From CAZSDU01 sp964605775 (GTDB lineage: Bacteria > Bacteroidota > Bacteroidia > Bacteroidales > FEN-979): 35,259 bases of DNA. The first letter of the stretch is position 1. Every line of letters begins with the position of its first letter. Of this stretch, positions 33,577-35,259 are shown in pieces. The DNA is taken from contig CAZSDU010000029.1 in assembly GCA_964605775.1 (NCBI GenBank), positions 1-35,259 of the forward strand. Reading direction: 5' to 3'. The notes under the pieces are model-generated. The model ran no database searches and was not told the origin of the DNA. It saw only the letters and a list, made by a program, of their open reading frames with translations. The translations under genes and the position numbers were made by a program.

Positions 33577-34914
33577 ATGCTGAAAAAGAAAATAAAAGAG
33601 AAGAAAATCTTCGTGTTGGATACCTCAGTTATCCTTTACAACCATAACGCGATCCATAGTTTCGACGACAATGACGTGGCTATTCCCATCACTGTTTTAG
33701 AAGAGCTTGACAACTTCAAAAAGGGCAATGATACCATCAATTTTGAAGCCAGGGAATTCATCCGCATCATCGATAAACTGTCCAACAAAGCTACGCTGAC
33801 CCGCTGGATTTCATTGGGAGGCGCCAAAGGCGGGAAGTTTAAAGTGGTCATGAATGAGCAAAGCGAACTGGATGCCATCAAGGTTTTTGGCGAAAACAAA
33901 CCGGATCACCGCATCCTGAATGCTGCCCTGGTGATGATGATGGAAAACCCGAATAAGAAGGTTATCTTGGTATCCAAGGATGTGAATTTAAGGCTGAAGG
34001 CCAAATCTTTGAATATTTCATCCGAAGATTTTGAAACAGGCAAGATCAAGGATGTGGAGGGATTGTATTCAGGTAAAACCCTGGTGGAGAACCTGGATAA
34101 AACCATCATCGACATCATCTATGAGGCCGGCTGGTGCCTGCCGGATGACATCGGGGTGAAGAATCCCATCCCGAATCATTATTTCATTCTGAAGAATGGA
34201 AAAAGTTCTGTGCTTGCTTTCTTCAATCCGGTGACGGAAAGGATAGAAAAGCTGGAAAAGCGGAGTTGTTATAAGATCACGCCGCGGAACGCGGAGCAGG
34301 TCTTTGCCTTGCATGCCATCCTGAATCCGGACGTGAAGCTGGTTACCCTCCAGGGGATAGCCGGTACCGGGAAAACCTTGCTGGCCCTTGCCGGGGCATT
34401 GGAGCAAAAACGGAATTTCAAGCAGATTTACCTGGCCAGACCAGTAGTCCCATTAAGCAATAAGGATATTGGTTTTTTGCCCGGCGACATCAAATCAAAA
34501 CTGGATCCCTATATGCAGCCTTTATGGGATAACCTGAAATTCATCCAGAACCAGTACAGCGAAAAAGACAAGGAGTTTAAAATGATCACGGAATCGGTGG
34601 AAAATGAAAAACTGATGATCACCCCCCTGGCTTATATCCGTGGCCGCAGCATCTCCAATGTCTGCTTCATCGTGGATGAAGCCCAGAACCTTACCCCCCA
34701 TGAAATAAAGACCATCATTACCCGGGCAGGGGAAAACACCAAGATCATTTTTACCGGCGACATATACCAGATCGATACCCCTTACCTGGATGCCCAGTCC
34801 AACGGACTTTCAACCCTCATCGATAAAGTGAAAAAGCATGATATTTATGCTCACGTAAGGCTTGAAAAGGGGGAACGCTCAGAACTGGCAAACCTGGCGA
34901 ATGAGCTGTTGTAA
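33577..34914 (+). CDS. PIN-domain PhoH-like ATPase (PhoH2 type)
   Basis: 445 residues from ATG 33577; a GTG at 33526 would add 17 residues but lies before the likely promoter. The N-terminal PIN nuclease fold (about 9-160; KIFVLDTSVILYNHNAI, ITVLEELDNFKKG, KVILVSKDVNLRLKAK) has the spaced acidic residues of an RNase active site. The C-terminal PhoH ATPase/helicase domain (about 245-445) has Walker A GIAGTGKTLLALAG, YLARPVVPLSNKDIGFLPG and Walker B VCFIVDEAQNLTPHE. PhoH2-type proteins unwind and cleave RNA; a part in RNA turnover is likely. Cytosolic. Divergent from polA, with 125 bases between starts. Confidence 0.93.
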   Translation: MLKKKIKEKKIFVLDTSVILYNHNAIHSFDDNDVAIPITVLEELDNFKKGNDTINFEAREFIRIIDKLSNKATLTRWISLGGAKGGKFKVVMNEQSELDAIKVFGENKPDHRILNAALVMMMENPNKKVILVSKDVNLRLKAKSLNISSEDFETGKIKDVEGLYSGKTLVENLDKTIIDIIYEAGWCLPDDIGVKNPIPNHYFILKNGKSSVLAFFNPVTERIEKLEKRSCYKITPRNAEQVFALHAILNPDVKLVTLQGIAGTGKTLLALAGALEQKRNFKQIYLARPVVPLSNKDIGFLPGDIKSKLDPYMQPLWDNLKFIQNQYSEKDKEFKMITESVENEKLMITPLAYIRGRSISNVCFIVDEAQNLTPHEIKTIITRAGENTKIIFTGDIYQIDTPYLDAQSNGLSTLIDKVKKHDIYAHVRLEKGERSELANLANELL

Positions 34915-34950
34915 ATGCATCAAGAAAAAATCATGATCATCGGGATATAG

Positions 34951-35090
34951 TGTCAAAATTTTAGACAGTTTATCTATAGTTCCCGACAGATGTCCAGAAC
35001 GTTTTTGCCAGCTTCATGCTCCTTCAGAGCTTGCGTGATCTGGCTTTCGGTAAATCGGCTCTTTTTCGTACTACAAGTTATAATTAGACA
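34951..35090 (-). mobile_element. IS3-family remnant (internally deleted, about 140 bp)
   Basis: On the minus strand a left end TGTCTAATTATAACTTGTAG (35090-35071) precedes the start of OrfA: KKSRFTESQITQALKEHEAG then KNVLDICREL, the helix-turn-helix opening of IS3-type OrfA. The usual start codon reads ACG. Immediately after CREL comes a stop and a right-end-like palindrome TGTC-AAAATTTTA-GACA (34951-34967). Nearly all of OrfA and all of OrfB are missing. It differs from the IS3 fragment at 3699. Confidence 0.65.
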
Positions 35091-35259
35091 TTTATGCCTA
35101 TTTTTAACCTGTAGGATTTTTAGGGCCACTTGCAGTGGCTTGAAACTTAACATTTTTTTGTAATTTAGCCTTGAAACACAGTCAATATCCCAGCCACCAC
35201 GGTCTATCATCAGTGGAAATCCACCTATCTGGAGGTTTATGATCTTTCAGGCAAAAAGG
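35091..35259. other. No gene recognised at right edge
   Basis: AT-rich 5' part, then mixed sequence to the window end. No open frame with a recognisable product; it could be the start of a gene continuing outside the window. Confidence 0.5.

Overview
The window looks like a chromosomal segment of a Bacteroidetes bacterium, most likely order Bacteroidales or a close relative. Evidence: repeated TAnnTTTG (-7) promoter boxes, few Shine-Dalgarno sequences, secreted proteins with C-terminal type IX secretion (T9SS) sorting domains, two gingipain-like C25 peptidases, an Omp28-type protein, a viroplasmin-RNase H protein, and the familiar gene order flippase / dut / TPR / DUF4292 / EnvC-like. No taxonomic search was possible.

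Region 1 (about 1-5293) is an AT-richer accessory region that I read as an integron-like gene-cassette array without a visible integrase (the arrangement called CALIN). All its genes run on the + strand. Single genes or operons alternate with attC-like folded sites. Where both ends of a cassette are visible, they are complementary to each other: GTTATGGCCC/GGGCCATAAT around a PD-(D/E)XK nuclease gene, GTTACCAACC/GGTTGGTAAC around a YefM-YoeB toxin-antitoxin pair, and GTTATGCCC/GGGCATAAT around a Fic gene. A further cassette carries a 159-codon unknown gene and a decayed IS3 fragment lodged in its attC. Two attC cores share a 94-bp repeat.

Region 2 (5293-6278) is the scarred junction. The array ends inside the 5' part of a secreted-protein gene on the minus strand. 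Next come a second decayed surface-protein pseudogene, a terminator and a tRNA-Arg(CCT).

Region 3 (6392-17438) is housekeeping: metG and ldcA diverge from a shared promoter region, followed by yraN and an RNase H gene that meet end to end. A compact + strand series then covers envelope and nucleotide functions: flippase, dUTPase, TPR protein, DUF4292 lipoprotein, EnvC-like protein with a degenerate LytM domain, and an EamA transporter.

Region 4 (17447-29322) is dominated by large T9SS cargo genes on the minus strand: a BNR/Asp-box protein, two adjacent C25 peptidases, and an Omp28-like gene cut by one in-frame amber codon. A CNNM/CorC-type membrane protein gene diverges from the BNR gene.

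Region 5 (29453-35259) holds an atypical ROK-family protein, polA (with a 7-bp minisatellite inside its inter-domain linker), a divergent PIN-PhoH ATPase gene and a short IS3 remnant. Related short tandem repeats (8 bp) lie in two intergenic gaps.
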